Positions 16,937 to 26,733 of a stretch of DNA of 64,000 nt are shown here, one piece after another (within the stretch, counting starts at the first letter, position 1; each line of letters starts with the position of its first letter). The translations under genes and the position numbers were made by a program. Under the pieces are notes generated by a model, which was given only the letters and a program-made list of their open reading frames with translations, ran no database searches and was not told the origin of the DNA. The stretch covers positions 4,131,501-4,195,500 of the forward strand of contig NZ_CP083956.1 in NCBI RefSeq assembly GCF_006442795.2. The letters run 5' to 3'. Source of the stretch: Mesorhizobium sp. B1-1-8 (GTDB lineage Bacteria; Pseudomonadota; Alphaproteobacteria; Rhizobiales; Rhizobiaceae).

Positions 16937-19006
16937 TCAGTTCCCTCCCCCGGTTCCGTTGGCGGAAGCCTGCGGGGTGCCTTCCGTTGCCACTCTCAAG
17001 GGTGGATTGGTCCCCCGAACCGGCTTCAAGGGTGGATTGGTCCCCGGAACCGGCCGTAGCGTCGGGAACATCTTGGCGAAGACCTCGTCCTTCGGGCCGA
17101 AGTCATGGATGCGCCCCTGGTTCATTGCCAGGACGAAATCGACGGCGGTCAGCACGTTCGGGCGATGGGCGACGATGACAACCACGCCGCCGCGCTCGCG
17201 GACGCCAAGCATCGCCCGGATCAATGCCTGCTCGCCGTCCATGTCGAGGTTGGAATTCGGCTCGTCGAGCACCACCAGGAACGGATCGCGATAGAGCGCG
17301 CGGGCCAAGGCGATGCGCTGGCGCTGGCCGGCCGAAAGGGCCTCGCCATGCTCGCCGATCTCAGTCTCGTAGCCTTGGCGGAACCCCACGATCAGCTCAT
17401 GCGCGCCGGCTGCCTTGGCGGCGGCGATGATTGCGGCAGAGTCGGCGTCCAGCTCGAAGCGGGCGATGTTTTCGGCAACGGTGCCGGCAAACAGCTCCAC
17501 GTCCTGCGGCAGGTAGCCTACATGGCGCCCGCGCTCTTGCGAAGACCACTGGTCGAGATCGGCGCCGTCAAGCTTGACGCGGCCGCTTACAGGCTGCCAG
17601 GCCCCGACGAGAGCCCGCACCAGGGTGGACTTTCCCGAGCCGCTCGGGCCGATGATGCCGAGCCCGTGGCCTGCCTCCACGGCGAAGCTGGCATCCTGGA
17701 CCAGCAACCGTTGCGTGCCCGGAGCCGCGATGGCGGCGTTGTACATCACGACATTGGCGCTTGGTGCCGGCAGCAGCATGGGTTCGGCCTCGGCGGGCAT
17801 GGCCGCGAGCACTCTGGTCAGCCGTTGCCACCCCTGACGCGCGCTCACGAAGCCTTTCCAGTTGGCGATCGCGAGATCGACCGGGGCCAGCGCGCGGCCA
17901 CTTAGGATGGACGCGGCAATGATGACGCCCGCAGTCGCCTGCTGCTCGATTACCAGCCAGGCGCCGATGCCGAGCATGGAGGACTGCAGCAGCATGCGCA
18001 GTACTTTCGATACCGCGCCGAAGCTGCCCGCAACGTCGCTGACCTTGCGCTGGTCGGCAATGAATTCGAGGTTGGCATCTTGCCAGCGCGACGCCAGCCC
18101 GCCAGCCATGCCCATGGCGGCGACCACTTCAGCATTGCGAGTGCCGGCAGTGATAAGCCCACCGCGCCGGTTCCCGCTCAAGGTGGCGGCCGAGACCGGT
18201 TTCCGCGTCAGCCGTTCGGCAAGCATCGTCAGCACGACCAGCACGATCGACCCGAACAGCGCCGTCACGCCAAGCACCCAGTGGAACATGAAGATGATGA
18301 TCAGGTAGAGCGGCATCCATGGCAGGTCGAAAAGCGCCGTCGGACCCATGCCGGACAGGAAGCCGCGCACGCTGTCGAGATCGCGCATCGGCTGCAGGCT
18401 GTCGCCCTGGCGCCCGGCTCTTAGCGGCAATCTCAGCATCGACGTATAGACGCGGCGACCAAGCGCCTCGTCGAGAGCGCCGCCGATCCGCACCAGCACC
18501 CGCGCGCGCACGAAATCGAGAAAGCCCTGCCCGCAATAAAGGACGATGAGCAATATCGAAATGCCGACGAGCGTCGGCAGGCTGCGGCTTGGCAGCACGC
18601 GATCGTACACCTCGAGCATGTAGAGCGAGCCTGCAAGCATCAGAACGTTGAGCATGCCGCTGAATAACCCGACCGCAAGGAAGGCCGACCGGCAGCTGGC
18701 AAGCGCCGCGGCAAGCTCCGAGCAAGCGGAGCCGGCCGCCGGCCGCCCGATCGGTCTCGCAAACGGCTTGCCACGTGCCACGGTCGGACGATGTGCGTCG
18801 CCGACGGCATTTTGCACGGCGTCGCCGCGAGCGCGGAAAATGGCCAGGCAACCGAAACTCGCCATCGCCACCGCGCCGAGCATCGAGCCCGGCGATGCAT
18901 GCCGGCCGGAGCCGAGGAGAAAGAAACTGGCGACGCATGCGACGAGGGTCAGACCGAGAAGCCTGATTCTTGCCTGTGCCGAACCAAACGTTGCCTTGCC
19001 CAGCAT
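16937..19006 (-). CDS. Type I secretion ABC permease/ATPase A (PrtD/LapB-like, extended N-terminus)
   Basis: 689 aa half-transporter that powers export of the adhesin. The core has six transmembrane helices (about 110-390; LYMLEVYDRVLPSRSLPTLV is the PrtD-type signature) and a nucleotide-binding domain with Walker A GPSGSGKST, signature LSAGQRQRIALARALY, Walker B FLVVLDEP and the H-loop VAHRP. It is about 110 residues longer than relatives: the extra N-terminus carries two short hydrophobic segments (LLGLTLVACVASFFLLG, MLGAVAMASFGCLAIF). The C-terminal tail carries a duplicated 10-residue unit. It is first in locus A, with a leader homologous to that of the giant adhesin gene in locus B. Confidence 0.93.
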   Translation of the reverse strand: MLGKATFGSAQARIRLLGLTLVACVASFFLLGSGRHASPGSMLGAVAMASFGCLAIFRARGDAVQNAVGDAHRPTVARGKPFARPIGRPAAGSACSELAAALASCRSAFLAVGLFSGMLNVLMLAGSLYMLEVYDRVLPSRSLPTLVGISILLIVLYCGQGFLDFVRARVLVRIGGALDEALGRRVYTSMLRLPLRAGRQGDSLQPMRDLDSVRGFLSGMGPTALFDLPWMPLYLIIIFMFHWVLGVTALFGSIVLVVLTMLAERLTRKPVSAATLSGNRRGGLITAGTRNAEVVAAMGMAGGLASRWQDANLEFIADQRKVSDVAGSFGAVSKVLRMLLQSSMLGIGAWLVIEQQATAGVIIAASILSGRALAPVDLAIANWKGFVSARQGWQRLTRVLAAMPAEAEPMLLPAPSANVVMYNAAIAAPGTQRLLVQDASFAVEAGHGLGIIGPSGSGKSTLVRALVGAWQPVSGRVKLDGADLDQWSSQERGRHVGYLPQDVELFAGTVAENIARFELDADSAAIIAAAKAAGAHELIVGFRQGYETEIGEHGEALSAGQRQRIALARALYRDPFLVVLDEPNSNLDMDGEQALIRAMLGVRERGGVVVIVAHRPNVLTAVDFVLAMNQGRIHDFGPKDEVFAKMFPTLRPVPGTNPPLKPVRGTNPPLRVATEGTPQASANGTGGGN
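16997..17056 (-). repeat. Two 30-bp tandem units in the C-terminal tail of ABC transporter A
   Basis: The unit beginning caagggtggattggtccc occurs twice with two visible mismatches and encodes KPVRGTNPPL-like decapeptides, after the ATPase fold ends. It extends an apparently disordered tail. Confidence 0.85.
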
Positions 19007-19099
19007 ACCCGGAGCGACCCCTTACAGAACCCACAGTCACGACTTGCCTTGGACATTCCGGACACGTAAGCCGCCGTCATTGGCGTGTTGGCCGCGCAA

Positions 19100-19540
19100 A
19101 CCGCCGGCCACCCCATGCCGAAAAACGTTCGGCGCCTAATTTCGCTGGAGAAGAAAGACCAAAGTGCCATGCGGACCAGGCGCCACCGGGCGGCTCGGCC
19201 CGTGAAAGGGCCAGCCCGATGGCGGTTCGCAGACAGGCGGTGGCTCAATGGTAATGGCTGTGACGGCTATAGAAGCCGCGCTTCATACCTCCCCAAAGTC
19301 AGTAGCGCCGAAACTCGTTGTTGCCGGTCGGGAGATTATTTGCGCTACCTTATATTAGGACATTGTTAACTCTACCGGAGCGTGCGTCAACGGGCGCTTC
19401 AATGAAAAGGCACAAATTTAAGCGCGAATACGGGCGGCAGGCATAAAGAATACTTCATGTTATTCTTAGGTCCGACTTTTACAGGCGACCTATGCGCTGG
19501 TCTGTCAGACTTCAGTTGTTGGACCTCAGTCGCGAACGCA
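19100..19540 (-). promoter_or_regulatory. Leader/promoter region of locus A, homologous to that of locus B
   Basis: The untranslated stretch upstream of the ABC gene matches 34500-34930 upstream of the giant adhesin. Best-conserved blocks are the ccccatgccgaaa / gttcggcgcc palindrome (19112-19134), aactcgttgttgccggtcg (19311-19329), tatattagga with ttaactctaccggag (19351-19380), and cctcagtcgcg (19525-19535). The AT-rich tatattagga-ttaac block is the likeliest promoter part. No gene is seen here. Confidence 0.6.
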
Positions 19541-19545
19541 CCCAC

Positions 19546-19713
19546 CTGGAAGCCGGCCGAACTGTGCAGCGCCCCCTGCCCGACGCGGTACCCGACGCCG
19601 CCAGCGAGCGCGAGCCGCTATTCTCGCCCGGCGAGCCGCTTGCACCGGGAGCGGATCTCGGCGGCGCCGTTCAGCAATGGGTGGCGCTGGAGTATAGGCC
19701 CGTGCGGGCGAAG
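19546..19713 (+). pseudogene. Relic of the RibD-C/DHFR-like gene
   Basis: Aligns by eye with the 3' half of the gene at 8965-9504: ctggaagccggccgaactg matches ctggaaaccggccgagctg, and gtggcgctggagtatagg matches gtggcgctggagtacagg, with an internal deletion of roughly 100 bp and frame damage. No start or stop is preserved. It lies between the two secretion loci, in the place the intact copy holds beside locus A. Confidence 0.75.
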
Positions 19714-19739
19714 GTGAGGGATCGAGCCCCTTGCCATGC

Positions 19740-21077
19740 CTACTTCTGCCGGAACGCCGTGTGCAGCGACGTCGTCAGCGGGCTGAGGATGTAGTCGAGC
19801 GCGGTGCGCTCTTCGGTGACGATCATCACCGAGGCCGGCATGCCGGGGTAGAGCTGGATCTGCGGGGCGGCGGCGAGTTCCTTTTCGTCCACTACGATAT
19901 CGGCGACATAATAGGGAAATCCGGTCTTGGCGTCGGTGACGCGGTCGGCCGAGATGCGGGCCACTCGGCCGTGGATGATCGGCATCGTGCGCTGTTTGTA
20001 TGAGGTGAAGCGGACTTCCGCCGTCATGTCGGCGCGCAGGCTGGAGATGTCCTCGACGCGCACCTGCGCCTGGACGATCAGCGAGTTGCGGGCCGGCACG
20101 ATGTCCAGGATCGTCTGGCCGGACGCCACGATCGCGCCGGTGGAGAATACGGTGAGATCCATCACCTGGCCGTCATAGGGCGCGCGCACCTCGGCTCTGG
20201 TCATCGTGGCCTGGGCGGCAAACATCTTTGGCACGAGGTCGGCAAGGTTCGACTGCGTGTCGATCAGCATCGACGACAGCTTTGCGCGGCGCTCGTTGGT
20301 CAATTGTGCGATCTGGCTTTCGAGCTCGGCCTTGGTCTGGCGGCTGCCGGCGATGGCGCCGAGGTTCTCGTCGATAAGGCCCTGCAGGTCGGACGCGGAG
20401 CGGTCGAGTTCCAGGATGCGCGTGCGCGTCGTCAGCCCGGCCTTCAGAAGCTTCACGAGGCCGACCTTCTCGTCAACGGTCGATTTGATCTGCGCCCGGT
20501 AGGATTCGACGCGCGCCTGCTTGCCCGCGATCTGCTCGTCGAGCTCGGCGATCCGCTTCTGCAGGATCTTCGTGGCGCCAGCTATCGAGGCGCGCTGCGT
20601 TTCGAGGTCGGCGATCTGGTTGGCCATCGCATCCTGGAGGTAGGCCTGATGCTCGGCGGTGATGTCCTTCGGGAAGGCGACGGCGTCGCTGCCGTCGAGC
20701 TCGGCGCGGATGCGGGCGTCGGTCGCGCGCAGCAGCGCATATTGCTGGGAATAGAGGTTGAACTCGGCGCGGGCGCGGGTGTCGTCGAGGAGAACCAGCA
20801 GATCGCCGGACTTGACGATGTCGCCGTCCTTGACCCTGATCTCCTTTACCGTGCCGCCGTCGAAGTGCTGGACACTCTTGCGGTTGCCCTCCACCTTCAC
20901 CACCGCGTCGGCGAGCACGGCGCCATTGAGCGGCGCAAGGGCCGCCCAGCCGCCGAAGACGCCGAAGAAGGCGACGACGATCGCCACGCCGATCCAGACC
21001 GGCGCCCTGATGGAATCCGGCTCGCCGGCCGCATCGGCGCCGGACAGGCTGCTATAGGTGGCGGCGATGTCGGTCAT
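19740..21077 (-). CDS. HlyD-family membrane fusion protein of type I secretion system B
   Basis: 445 aa adaptor with the same layout as the locus A protein: an N-terminal helix (VWIGVAIVVAFFGVFGGWAA), the lipoyl half motif VKVEGNRKSVQHFDGGTVKE, a long coiled coil (about 110-300, with ILQKRIAELDEQIAGKQARV), and the barrel/C-terminal segment PGMPASVMIVTEERTALDYI. Its start overlaps the ABC gene stop by four bases, showing translational coupling. It connects the exporter to an unlinked TolC homologue. It is last in locus B and is followed by the DHFR relic. Confidence 0.93.
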   Translation of the reverse strand: MTDIAATYSSLSGADAAGEPDSIRAPVWIGVAIVVAFFGVFGGWAALAPLNGAVLADAVVKVEGNRKSVQHFDGGTVKEIRVKDGDIVKSGDLLVLLDDTRARAEFNLYSQQYALLRATDARIRAELDGSDAVAFPKDITAEHQAYLQDAMANQIADLETQRASIAGATKILQKRIAELDEQIAGKQARVESYRAQIKSTVDEKVGLVKLLKAGLTTRTRILELDRSASDLQGLIDENLGAIAGSRQTKAELESQIAQLTNERRAKLSSMLIDTQSNLADLVPKMFAAQATMTRAEVRAPYDGQVMDLTVFSTGAIVASGQTILDIVPARNSLIVQAQVRVEDISSLRADMTAEVRFTSYKQRTMPIIHGRVARISADRVTDAKTGFPYYVADIVVDEKELAAAPQIQLYPGMPASVMIVTEERTALDYILSPLTTSLHTAFRQK

Positions 21078-22804
21078 TGGGTTGCCACGGCCATCGGCGC
21101 CGCGCGCTGGTTGAGCAGCGCCACGATTTCGTTACGCATGCCGAAGGCCTCGACGGCGCCATCCCGCAACAGCAGGATCTTGTCGACATTGGCTAAAGTC
21201 GAGGGCCGGTGCGAGACGATGATGACCGTGCTGCCGCGGCGCTTGAGCTCGAGCGCGCAGTCGCTCAGCGCGCGGTCGCCGTCGGCGTCGAGATTGGAGC
21301 TCGGCTCGTCGAGCACGATCAGGTTCGGCATCCCGAAAACGGCGCGGGCGAGCGCGATGCGCTGCCGGTAGCCGCCGGACAGCACCGCCCCGCCCTCGCC
21401 GATCTGCGTCTCGTAGCCCTGCGGCAGGCGGATGATCATGTCATGCACGCCGGCGAGCCGCGCCGCCTCGATCACCTGGTGGTCGACATCGGTCTTGAAG
21501 CGGCCGATGTTGGCGGCGACGGTGTCGGAAAACAGCTCGATGTCCTGCGGCAGGTAGCCGATATGATCGCCGAGCGCCTCACGCCCCCATTGCGTGAGGT
21601 CGGCGCCGTCCAGCCGGACGGTGCCGCGGCTCGGCTGCATGATGCCGGCGAGATGGCGGGCAAGCGTCGATTTGCCGGCGCCCGAAGGGCCGACGATGCC
21701 CAGCGCCTCGCCGGCATCAAGCCGGAAGGAGACGTCGCGCAGCAGCACCTTCTGCAGGCTGGGAATGGCGAAGCTCAACTGCTCGACGGCGATCTTGCCG
21801 GTAGGTTTCGGCAGGTTGAACGAGCGCTCGTTCAGCGCGCCGCCGTCGACCAGCTTCTCGACCCGCACGAGCGCTGCCCGCGCCAGGATCAGGCTGCGCC
21901 AGAGGCCGACGATCTGCTCGACCGGCTGCAGCGCCCTGCCCAGCAATAGGCTCGCCGCGAACATCGAGCCGCCGGTGATCTGCCGCTCGATGACCAAATA
22001 GGCGCCGAGGCCGAGGATGAGCGACTGCATGGTGAGCCGCAGGAACCGGATCAGCCCGGACATCAGCGCGGCGCGGTCGCTGGCCTGCCCCTGGCGCCTG
22101 AGCGCCAGGTTGCGGTCGCGCCCCCAGCGGCGCACGAGACCGTCGATCATGCCCATGGCGCGAACGACCTCCGCGTTCCTCAGGCTCATCTCGGTGAAAT
22201 TGTAGTTGGACGTCGCCAGATCATTGGCCTGCTTCAGCGGCGCGCGCACGACATATTCGTTGAGCACGGCCATGGCGATCAGAATGAGCGAGGAGGCAAG
22301 CGCGAAGAAGCCGAGCCAGGGGTGCAGCAGGAAGATGATGCCGATGTAGATGGGCGACCACGGCAAGTCGAAAAGGGCATGGACGCCGCTGCCGGTGATG
22401 ACCTGCCGGAACGTGTCGAAATCGCGGATCGGCTGGCTTTGCGAAGAGCCGGGCGACGGGGTCTCGACGGAAGCGGCGAGGATCTTTGCCGACAGCAGCC
22501 GGTCGAGCCGCGCGCTTACCCGCGTCAGGATCCAGGCGCGCACCAGGTCGAGCCCAGCCAGCGCAAGGAAAGCCGCCAGCAGTACCAAGGTCAGCATCAC
22601 CAGTGTGGTTTCGCTGCCGCTGGTGACAACCCGGTCGTAGATCTGCAGCATGTAGAGCGGCGAGGCGAGATAGAGCAGATTGATCGCCAGGCTGAACGCC
22701 GCCGCCACCAGGAAATAGCGGCGGCAGGCGAGCAGCGCATCCTTCACGATTCGAGATTTGCTATCGAGATTCACATACCCAGCGGAAAACCGCCCCCTGT
22801 CCAA
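21074..22804 (-). CDS. Type I secretion ABC permease/ATPase B (PrtD/LapB-like)
   Basis: 576 aa, the normal length for PrtD-type exporters. Transmembrane core about 25-310 with LYMLQIYDRVVTSGSETTLV; nucleotide-binding domain with GPSGAGKST (Walker A), LSGGYRQRIALARAVF (signature, Tyr in place of the usual Gln), NLIVLDEPSSNLD (Walker B and D-loop) and the H-loop SHRP. The first start is TTG at 22804; GTG at 22774 or 22747 are alternatives. It lies 149 bp downstream of the giant adhesin, past a strong hairpin, and overlaps hlyD by four bases. It most likely exports the giant adhesin. Confidence 0.92.
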   Translation of the reverse strand: MDRGRFSAGYVNLDSKSRIVKDALLACRRYFLVAAAFSLAINLLYLASPLYMLQIYDRVVTSGSETTLVMLTLVLLAAFLALAGLDLVRAWILTRVSARLDRLLSAKILAASVETPSPGSSQSQPIRDFDTFRQVITGSGVHALFDLPWSPIYIGIIFLLHPWLGFFALASSLILIAMAVLNEYVVRAPLKQANDLATSNYNFTEMSLRNAEVVRAMGMIDGLVRRWGRDRNLALRRQGQASDRAALMSGLIRFLRLTMQSLILGLGAYLVIERQITGGSMFAASLLLGRALQPVEQIVGLWRSLILARAALVRVEKLVDGGALNERSFNLPKPTGKIAVEQLSFAIPSLQKVLLRDVSFRLDAGEALGIVGPSGAGKSTLARHLAGIMQPSRGTVRLDGADLTQWGREALGDHIGYLPQDIELFSDTVAANIGRFKTDVDHQVIEAARLAGVHDMIIRLPQGYETQIGEGGAVLSGGYRQRIALARAVFGMPNLIVLDEPSSNLDADGDRALSDCALELKRRGSTVIIVSHRPSTLANVDKILLLRDGAVEAFGMRNEIVALLNQRAAPMAVATQ

Positions 22805-22918
22805 ACTGCTTGCCCGGAACCGATAGTACTCCCGATCCTTCGACCTGCCACGCGACCACTTCCTATTCCTGCCGTAAACCTTAATTCGTAAGCTGAATCA
22901 GGAACCGGCTTGTACAAA

Positions 22919-22946
22919 GCGAGCCGCGCATGTCGACGCGGCTCGC
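22919..22946 (-). terminator. Strong hairpin after giant adhesin (terminator or attenuator)
   Basis: Perfect 10-bp arms gcgagccgcg / cgcggctcgc with an 8-base loop, directly after the adhesin stop and before the ABC gene; only a short TTT follows on the minus strand. It probably reduces read-through so that the exporter is made at a lower level than its substrate. Confidence 0.55.
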
Positions 22947-22953
22947 CTCTGGT

Positions 22954-25900
22954 TCACGCCACAAACTCGCTCGTTGTCAGCTGCACCACCGTCCGGCCGG
23001 TGCCGTCGTCGGCAAGTGTGAAGCTAGTGGTATCGTGGACGCCGAGGAGATGGAGCGTCGCATTGTGTATGCCGTCCGTGACGGTCAACGTTCCGCCAGC
23101 GCCGTCCAGGTCTGCCTGATAGGCAGCGGTGGTTCCGGTGCCGAACAGGATATCTTCAAGGTCGATCTTGTCGTCGCTGGTCATGCCGCCGATCCGGCCG
23201 CTGAAATCGAACGAGTCGTCCAGTTGCAGCGTGCCGGCCGCATTCTGCGCGAAGGTCACGTCCGTCGACGAGGCTGCGCCGAATTCCAGCTTCGACAGAT
23301 TGCCGATCGTGGCATCGCCGTCGCCGGTGACCTGGCCGTGGATGAAGATGTCGCCGCCATTGGCCAACAGCATGCCGGAATTCGCCAGCGCGCCGGTGAC
23401 TGTCAGGCCGCCCGAACCGGTCGCCTCCAGCGTCCCGGAATTGGTGACGACGCTGCCGCCCGTGTCGATGACCAGCGCGTTGGCGCCGGACGCGATGATG
23501 GTGCCCTGGTTGTCGAGGCTGAGCATCCCGCCGCCCAGCTGGCCAGCGCCCGAGATGGTGTTGTCGACATTGGTCAAAGTAACATCGGGTCCGGTGCCGG
23601 AGATCACATTCCAATAACTGTCGGAGAGCGCGATCTGGCCGCCGCCCTGCAGCGTGATGCCGTGCTGGATGAGCTCAAGCAGCGTTTCGTTGCCGGTCGA
23701 GTCCAGCGCGATTAGGCCGCTGTTGTTGATCGTGCCGCTCAGCGGCAGCATCGCGCCGTCACCGAGCGTCACGGTGCCCGGATTGTTGACCACCGGCGTC
23801 TGGTCGAAGGCGAAATTGCCGGCGCCGAGCGCGGAGGAATGAACGCCCTCCAGCGTGATCGACTGTCCGTCGCCGAGCGTGATCACCGCATTGCCGTTGG
23901 TATCGTCGACCATATGCGCCTGAACGTCGGCGAAGCTCTGGAAGCCGGAATAGCCGATGAGGTCGACCTGGTCGGCGGCCGCGTCGAAGCTGTGCACCGT
24001 ATCGTTGCCGATCGGCTGCGAGAAGACAAAGAGGTCGTTGCCGCTGGACCCGGTCAGCACGTCGTCACCCGACCAGGCGAAGATCGGCGAACCCGGCGCA
24101 TAGGCCTCGACATTGTCGGCGATCCAGGCGCTTCCCGTGGTGCCGTCGGCATTCACCCAAGTCATCTGGACGTCGAGCACTGCGGCGCCGGTGAAACTGG
24201 CCGGCGTAGTGACGGTCAGATCGTGGAGGTTGGTGGACTCGATCGTCCAGCTGCCGTCGGCATTATGGGTCGCGCCGTCGATGGTCCAGCCGGACGGCAC
24301 GTCCTTCACCGTGACGGTGACGAGCGCGCCTTCGTGCGACGGATCGGTGAGGGCGAGATTGATCGGCTCGCCGGAGGTGCCGGCGGGGGCTACTAACGAC
24401 AGGCCACCGGTATCCAGGAAATCACCAACTGCCACCGACGAGGTGCCTGCCAGATGGATTTCGAGCAGCCCAGAGTTACCTTGCGCCAATGCACCAGAGG
24501 TTTGGTTAGCATAGACGATCGTCTGATTGTTGGCGCTGTCAAAATGCCAGGCGATAGTGTGCGCCGCGATACTTGCGGCTCCCACGTCACTCGTTTTGAA
24601 CGTCGTGAAAGCGGCAGCGGTAAAGCTCGTCAAATCGATCTTGTCGGTTCCGGAAGTGAAATCGGCGATCGTGTCATAATTGGCAACATTGTTGACAACG
24701 CCCGACTGGGAGTCGGTGATCGCATTGTATTTGAACGTATCGCTTTGCCCACCCCCTGCCAGAAAATCGCCTCCCCCATTTCCGGTAAGGGTGTCGGTGC
24801 CAGCACCAGCGACAATTCCATCGAAGCCTGAGCCGCCTGTGATGACATCGGTATTATTCAGTCCATAGAATAGATTTATTCCGTTTGTCGCCGATAAGGT
24901 ATTATTTCCGGTATCACCAACGATGATATTTACCGGCACGGACAACGAGATGCTACCCGAGGTCGCATTCACCGTTACGTGATAGGTTTGATTGGTGCCA
25001 ACATTGCTTCCACCGACCGACAGTAGCCCCGTGCTGCTGTCTACGCTGAACTTGCTGCTGTCCCCTCCCGCCGCGAGAGTGTATGTATATGTGTGGCTCC
25101 CGTCTGGGTCTCCGATGATTTTGAAAGTCCCCAGCGAGAGATTCTTGTTTAATTGGTTTCCCGTCTCGAGCCCACCAATTTGAGCATCTGTGAGCGACGC
25201 ACTAATACCGGCGACCGCGACGGTAAAGTTGCTGCTAGGACCGGCTAGGCCGTGATTATCGGTGGCCTGAACCCCAATCGTGTAAGAGCCCGCGTTGAGA
25301 TTCGAGCCGTCGGCGACGGTTACGACTCCGGTTGTCGAGTTGATTGCGAACAGGTTGCTGGGATTGCTCGTAAAGCTATAGGTAACCGTATCTCCGGCGT
25401 CGGGATCGGTCGAATTTGCCGTGACCCCTATGACCGTGCCATTCGCGGCGTTTGCGGCGACAAAATTGTTCGCGCTGTTGGCATCGGTAGGCACCGTCGG
25501 CGCCTCGTTGACATTGGTGATGCTCAGCACCACAGCCTTGCTGCCGGTCAGGCTGCCGCCGTCAGTGTCCACCACATTGAAGCTGTAGGAATTCTTCGCC
25601 TCGAAGTTGGCCGAAGCGTTGAGCGTGACCGCTCCGGTGCTGGCGTTAATGGTCAGCAATGATGCATCCGTGCCGGTCAGACTCCAGGTCTTGGTGTTGT
25701 TCGGCGCTGTGGTGTCTGGATCGGTCGCCGTGGCGGTGTAAACCACCGTGCTGGCCGGCGCGTTCTCCGCCACGCTCGCCGTCGCGGCCGAGGTCACCGT
25801 CGGCGCCTCGTTGACGTCGGTGACGCTCAGCACCACGGCCTTGCTGTCGCTCAGGCCGCCGCCGTCAGTGTCCACCACATTGAAGCTGTAGGAGCTCTTG

Positions 25901-26733
25901 ACCTCGAAGTTGGCCGAGGCGTTGAGCGTCACTTGGCCGCTGGAATTGATGCTCAACAGCGACGCGTCGGTGCCGGTCAAGCTCCAGGTCTTGGTATTGT
26001 TCGGCGCCGTGGTGTCTGGATCGGTCGCCGTCGCGGTATACACCACGGTGCTGGCCGGAGCGTTCTCCGCCACGCTTGCCGTCGCACCCGAGGTCACCGT
26101 CGGCGCCTCGTTGACGTCGGTCACCGCAATGGTGAAGGTCTGGCTGCTGGTCAGGGTCCCGTCGGAAGCCTGAACCGTGACGCCATAGGCGTGGCCAGGT
26201 GCGCTCTCGAAGTCGATCTTGGTGGCGTCCGCCACCGTCACGATGCCGGTGACGCTGTCGATCGTGAACCCGCCACCCGAGGTGTCGCCGGTCAGCGAGT
26301 ACGTGACCGTGCCGCCGTTGACGTCGCTCGAGGCCGCCGTGATCCCGACCGTCGCCCCGTTGGCGACGCCTTCCGAAACCGTGTTGGTCGCCGCATCGCC
26401 GTCCGTCGGCTGCGACGGCGCAACGTCGGTCACCGCAATGGTGAAGGTCTGGCTGCTGGTCAGGGTCCCGTCGGAAGCCTGAACCGTGACGCCATAGGCG
26501 TGGCCAGGTGCGCTCTCGAAGTCGATCTTGGTGGCGTCCGCCACCGTCACGATGCCGGTGACGCTGTCGATCGTGAACCCGCCACCCGAGGTGTCGCCGG
26601 TCAGCGAGTACGTGACCGTGCCGCCGTTGACGTCGCTCGAGGCCGCCGTGATCCCGACCGTCGCCCCGTTGGGCGACGCCTTCCGAAACCGTGTTGGTCG
26701 CCGCATCGCCGTCCGTCGGCTGCGACGGCGCAA
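22954..26733 (-). CDS. Giant adhesin, C-terminal reading frame with secretion region
   Basis: Coding sense is genuine from about 26671 downward; the residues before that are out-of-frame repeat. It holds the last repeats, two modules NEAPTVTSxATASVAENAPA, a cadherin-like module (TPTDANSANNF-type), a serralysin-type RTX domain (about 700-850 of this frame), a second RTX patch SGDDVLTGSSGNDLFVFSQP, and a long Asn/Gly-rich beta-helix-like tail (NNSGLIALDSTGNETLLELI). The acidic and then hydrophobic end (DDGTGRTVVQLTTSEFVA) suits a type I secretion signal. It cannot be expressed alone from a normal start. Confidence 0.75.
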   Translation of the reverse strand: MRRRSRRTAMRRPTRFRKASPNGATVGITAASSDVNGGTVTYSLTGDTSGGGFTIDSVTGIVTVADATKIDFESAPGHAYGVTVQASDGTLTSSQTFTIAVTDVAPSQPTDGDAATNTVSEGVANGATVGITAASSDVNGGTVTYSLTGDTSGGGFTIDSVTGIVTVADATKIDFESAPGHAYGVTVQASDGTLTSSQTFTIAVTDVNEAPTVTSGATASVAENAPASTVVYTATATDPDTTAPNNTKTWSLTGTDASLLSINSSGQVTLNASANFEVKSSYSFNVVDTDGGGLSDSKAVVLSVTDVNEAPTVTSAATASVAENAPASTVVYTATATDPDTTAPNNTKTWSLTGTDASLLTINASTGAVTLNASANFEAKNSYSFNVVDTDGGSLTGSKAVVLSITNVNEAPTVPTDANSANNFVAANAANGTVIGVTANSTDPDAGDTVTYSFTSNPSNLFAINSTTGVVTVADGSNLNAGSYTIGVQATDNHGLAGPSSNFTVAVAGISASLTDAQIGGLETGNQLNKNLSLGTFKIIGDPDGSHTYTYTLAAGGDSSKFSVDSSTGLLSVGGSNVGTNQTYHVTVNATSGSISLSVPVNIIVGDTGNNTLSATNGINLFYGLNNTDVITGGSGFDGIVAGAGTDTLTGNGGGDFLAGGGQSDTFKYNAITDSQSGVVNNVANYDTIADFTSGTDKIDLTSFTAAAFTTFKTSDVGAASIAAHTIAWHFDSANNQTIVYANQTSGALAQGNSGLLEIHLAGTSSVAVGDFLDTGGLSLVAPAGTSGEPINLALTDPSHEGALVTVTVKDVPSGWTIDGATHNADGSWTIESTNLHDLTVTTPASFTGAAVLDVQMTWVNADGTTGSAWIADNVEAYAPGSPIFAWSGDDVLTGSSGNDLFVFSQPIGNDTVHSFDAAADQVDLIGYSGFQSFADVQAHMVDDTNGNAVITLGDGQSITLEGVHSSALGAGNFAFDQTPVVNNPGTVTLGDGAMLPLSGTINNSGLIALDSTGNETLLELIQHGITLQGGGQIALSDSYWNVISGTGPDVTLTNVDNTISGAGQLGGGMLSLDNQGTIIASGANALVIDTGGSVVTNSGTLEATGSGGLTVTGALANSGMLLANGGDIFIHGQVTGDGDATIGNLSKLEFGAASSTDVTFAQNAAGTLQLDDSFDFSGRIGGMTSDDKIDLEDILFGTGTTAAYQADLDGAGGTLTVTDGIHNATLHLLGVHDTTSFTLADDGTGRTVVQLTTSEFVA

